This document shows, piece after piece, positions 5,576 to 7,250 of a DNA stretch of 7,250 nt. The DNA lies in NCBI GenBank assembly GCA_900552585.1, contig USAB01000093.1, positions 1-7,250 of the forward strand. Direction: 5' to 3'. How positions within the stretch are numbered: the first letter of the stretch is position 1; each line of letters opens with the position of its first letter. A model generated the notes under the pieces. It was not told the DNA's origin and did no database searches. It saw only the letters and a program-made list of their open reading frames with translations. The DNA is from an uncultured Coriobacteriaceae bacterium (GTDB lineage Bacteria; Actinomycetota; Coriobacteriia; Coriobacteriales; Eggerthellaceae). Position numbers and translations under genes: made by a program.

Positions 5576-6877
5576 CTACTGCGCGCGATACTCCACAACC
5601 TTGGCCAGCGCGCGCTTCGCGGCGGCGCCGAATGCCCGGATGTCGTCATCCGTGTGCGCAAGCGACAGGAACAGCGCCTCGTACTGGCTGGGCGCGATGA
5701 GCATGCCGTCAGCGAGCATGGAACGGAAGTACACCGCGAACGCATCCGTGTCGCAGGAGGCGGCATCGTCCCAGTTGCGCACCGGCCCGTCCGTGAAGAA
5801 CAGCGTCGCCAGCGCGCCGGCCTGGTTCACGCACGCATGCACGCCGGTCTCCGCAACGGCGCGGCGCAGCTCTTCGGCCAGCAGCGCTCCCTTGCGCTCC
5901 AACTCGTCGTAGACGCCCGGGCGCTGCAGCTTCGTCAGCGCCGTCAGGCCCGCCTCCATGGCAACGGGATTACCGGATAGCGTTCCCGCCTGGTACACCG
6001 GGCCCGTGGGCGCCAGCTTCTCCATGATGCGCGCCGGACCGGCCACGCAGCCCACGGGGAACCCGCCGCCGATGATCTTGCCGAACGTGCACAGGTCCGC
6101 ATCGATGCCCAGGCGCTCCTGCGCACCACCCAGCGCCACGCGGAAGCCGGTGATGACCTCGTCGAAAATCAGGAGCGCGCCGTATTCGCTGCACACGTCG
6201 CGCAGGCCCTCCAGGAATCCCGGCTCCGGCGGCACAACGCCCATGTTGCCCGCGACCGGCTCCACAATGACGGCGGCAATCTGGTCGCCCGCCTGCGCGA
6301 ACAGCGCTTGGACGGCGCGGAGGTCATTGTACGGCGCCACCATGGTGTCCGCCACGGTGCCCGCCGTCACGCCCGGTGTATCGGGGATGCCCAGCGTCGC
6401 CACACCGCTACCGGCGCTGACAAGCAGCGAGTCGCTGTGGCCGTGGTAGCAGCCCGCGAACTTGATGAACTTGTCGCGACCCGTGTAGCCGCGGGCCAGG
6501 CGGATAGCCGTCATCGTGGCCTCCGTGCCGGATGACACCATGCGCGCCTGCTCCACGTTCGGCACCAGCTCGCAGATCTTCTGCGCCAGCGCGATCTCCG
6601 CCTCGCACGGCGCGCCGAACGACACGCCCTTGTCCAGCTGCGCGCGGACGGCCGCCAAGATGTCCGGGTCGCCGTGGCCCAAGATCATGGGTCCCCACGA
6701 GCCGATGAAGTCGCGGTACTCGTTGCCGTCGACATCCCATACGCGACAGCCCTGCGCCCGGTCGTAGAACACCGGGTCGCAGCCCACCTTGCCGAAGGCG
6801 CGCACCGGCGAGTTCACCCCGCCCGGAATCACCTTCCGCGCTGCAGCGAAATCTTGCTCGGACTTCTGATTGTTCAT
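5576..6877 (-). CDS. hemL: Glutamate-1-semialdehyde 2,1-aminomutase
   Basis: A complete 433-residue PLP enzyme of the class III aminotransferase fold that converts glutamate-1-semialdehyde to 5-aminolevulinate, the last step of the C5 pathway, in the cytoplasm. Family marks include PGGVNSPVRAF (18-28), SSGTEA (115-120) in the cofactor phosphate region, CYHGHSD (143-149), the Asp239-Glu240 pair in IFDEVITGFR, the PLP lysine Lys267 in TFGKIIGGGFPVG, and the gating segment QAGTLSGNP (296-304). The open frame extends upstream, but ATG 6877 is chosen because the family starts about here and an AGGGGGA site (6894-6888) overlaps the stop of the preceding gene. The gap to that gene is 14 bp, so they form one operon with probable translational coupling. 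A tRNA-Glu gene follows 35 bp downstream. Length and all catalytic residues are normal. Confidence 0.97.
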   Translation of the reverse strand: MNNQKSEQDFAAARKVIPGGVNSPVRAFGKVGCDPVFYDRAQGCRVWDVDGNEYRDFIGSWGPMILGHGDPDILAAVRAQLDKGVSFGAPCEAEIALAQKICELVPNVEQARMVSSGTEATMTAIRLARGYTGRDKFIKFAGCYHGHSDSLLVSAGSGVATLGIPDTPGVTAGTVADTMVAPYNDLRAVQALFAQAGDQIAAVIVEPVAGNMGVVPPEPGFLEGLRDVCSEYGALLIFDEVITGFRVALGGAQERLGIDADLCTFGKIIGGGFPVGCVAGPARIMEKLAPTGPVYQAGTLSGNPVAMEAGLTALTKLQRPGVYDELERKGALLAEELRRAVAETGVHACVNQAGALATLFFTDGPVRNWDDAASCDTDAFAVYFRSMLADGMLIAPSQYEALFLSLAHTDDDIRAFGAAAKRALAKVVEYRAQ

Positions 6878-6891
6878 GATCTGCGTTCCCC

Positions 6892-7250
6892 CTACCGGTT
6901 CTCGCATTCCTCGAAATAGCGCATCGAGGACTTCTTGTATTCTTTCTCCGATATCAGCACCAGCGGCTCGCCCGGCTCCGCGCCGGCAGCGGCGGCCGCT
7001 TGCTGCAATGCCGCCACCTGGCGGGCAAGGTCCTGCTCGCCGCGCGCATGGCACATCGCATACAGATTGTACGGCCAATCCGGATGGCGCGGGCGTTCGT
7101 AGCAGTGGCTGACGAACCGCAGCTCCGCGAATGCGCGCCCCACGGCCTCCACGGCGTTGTCCGGGATGTTCCATACCGTCATGCCGTTGTGGCTGTAGCC
7201 CATGTTCCGATGGCGCACCGTGGCGCCGAACCGGCGCATGGTGCCGTCCG
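6892..7250 (-). CDS. Siroheme decarboxylase subunit (AhbA/AhbB type, Lrp/AsnC-related), C-terminal part cut by right edge
   Basis: The last 118 residues of the protein are present; the start lies beyond 7250. The visible part begins DGTMRRFGATVRHRNMGY, the RRFGA..RH segment at the junction between the winged-helix and AsnC-like domains of siroheme decarboxylases. It continues with MTVWNIPD, VSHCYERP and WPYNLYAMCHA, and ends EYKKSSMRYF. These are the characteristic motifs of AhbA/AhbB, which remove acetate carboxyls from siroheme to give 12,18-didecarboxysiroheme in the siroheme-dependent heme pathway (NirD/L/G/H are relatives in heme d1 synthesis). The Met at 7239 is unlikely to be the true start because the motif continues upstream of it. 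HemL follows after 14 bp, which supports a tetrapyrrole role. Which subunit (A or B) it is cannot be told from this fragment. A plain AsnC/Lrp transcription factor is less likely given the HCYERP and WPYNLY motifs. Confidence 0.88.
   Translation of the reverse strand, partial: DGTMRRFGATVRHRNMGYSHNGMTVWNIPDNAVEAVGRAFAELRFVSHCYERPRHPDWPYNLYAMCHARGEQDLARQVAALQQAAAAAGAEPGEPLVLISEKEYKKSSMRYFEECENR

Noticed and set aside
4637..5980. 447-residue plus-strand open frame
   Set aside because: It runs through the end of pepF, the terminator, the tRNA gene and the hemL end in the wrong frame or strand, so it is not a gene.
6878..7174. Longer N-terminus of HemL (532 residues from an upstream Met)
   Set aside because: The extra residues read out of frame through the siroheme decarboxylase gene. 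ATG 6877 fits the family start and has its own ribosome binding site.

Overview
The window is high-GC bacterial DNA with densely packed genes. Gene content fits an anaerobic actinobacterium, most likely Coriobacteriia/Eggerthellales: an OmpR-type response regulator with a HAMP histidine kinase, a DUF47 (PhoU-like) protein, an M3B oligoendopeptidase, and hemL beside a siroheme decarboxylase-type gene. The taxonomic call is an inference from gene style and composition, since no marker gene is present.

Left part (1-3301, all minus strand): reading in the direction of transcription, a DUF47 PhoU-like protein (3301-2549), a PhoB/PhoP-type response regulator (2419-1724), a sensor histidine kinase 3 bp further on (1720-314), and the N-terminal 73 codons of a Ppx/GppA phosphatase running off the left edge (219-1). 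This looks like a phosphate/polyphosphate sensing and turnover group. No Pst or Pit transporter lies in the window, so the phosphate assignment rests on the DUF47 and Ppx neighbours.

Middle (3302-3599): a relatively AT-rich divergent intergenic region between the DUF47 gene and pepF. It holds a candidate pepF promoter and ribosome binding site, an 11-bp-period direct repeat and a 10-bp palindrome. 3600-5396 (plus) is pepF, a complete zinc oligoendopeptidase.

Right part (5414-7250, minus strand): the 3' part of a siroheme decarboxylase subunit (AhbA/AhbB type, cut by the right edge), hemL 14 bp behind it, then tRNA-Glu(CTC) only 35 bp after the hemL stop, then a strong hairpin terminator shared with the convergent pepF. 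These genes bear on tetrapyrrole synthesis: Glu-tRNA feeds the C5 pathway, HemL makes 5-aminolevulinate, and Ahb proteins convert siroheme towards heme.

I see no mobile element, CRISPR array or obvious new defence or biosynthetic system. The window is mostly ordinary core genome. The points worth a second look are the phosphate-type gene grouping without a transporter, the extended DUF47 N-terminus, the candidate regulatory repeats, and the hemL/tRNA-Glu linkage.
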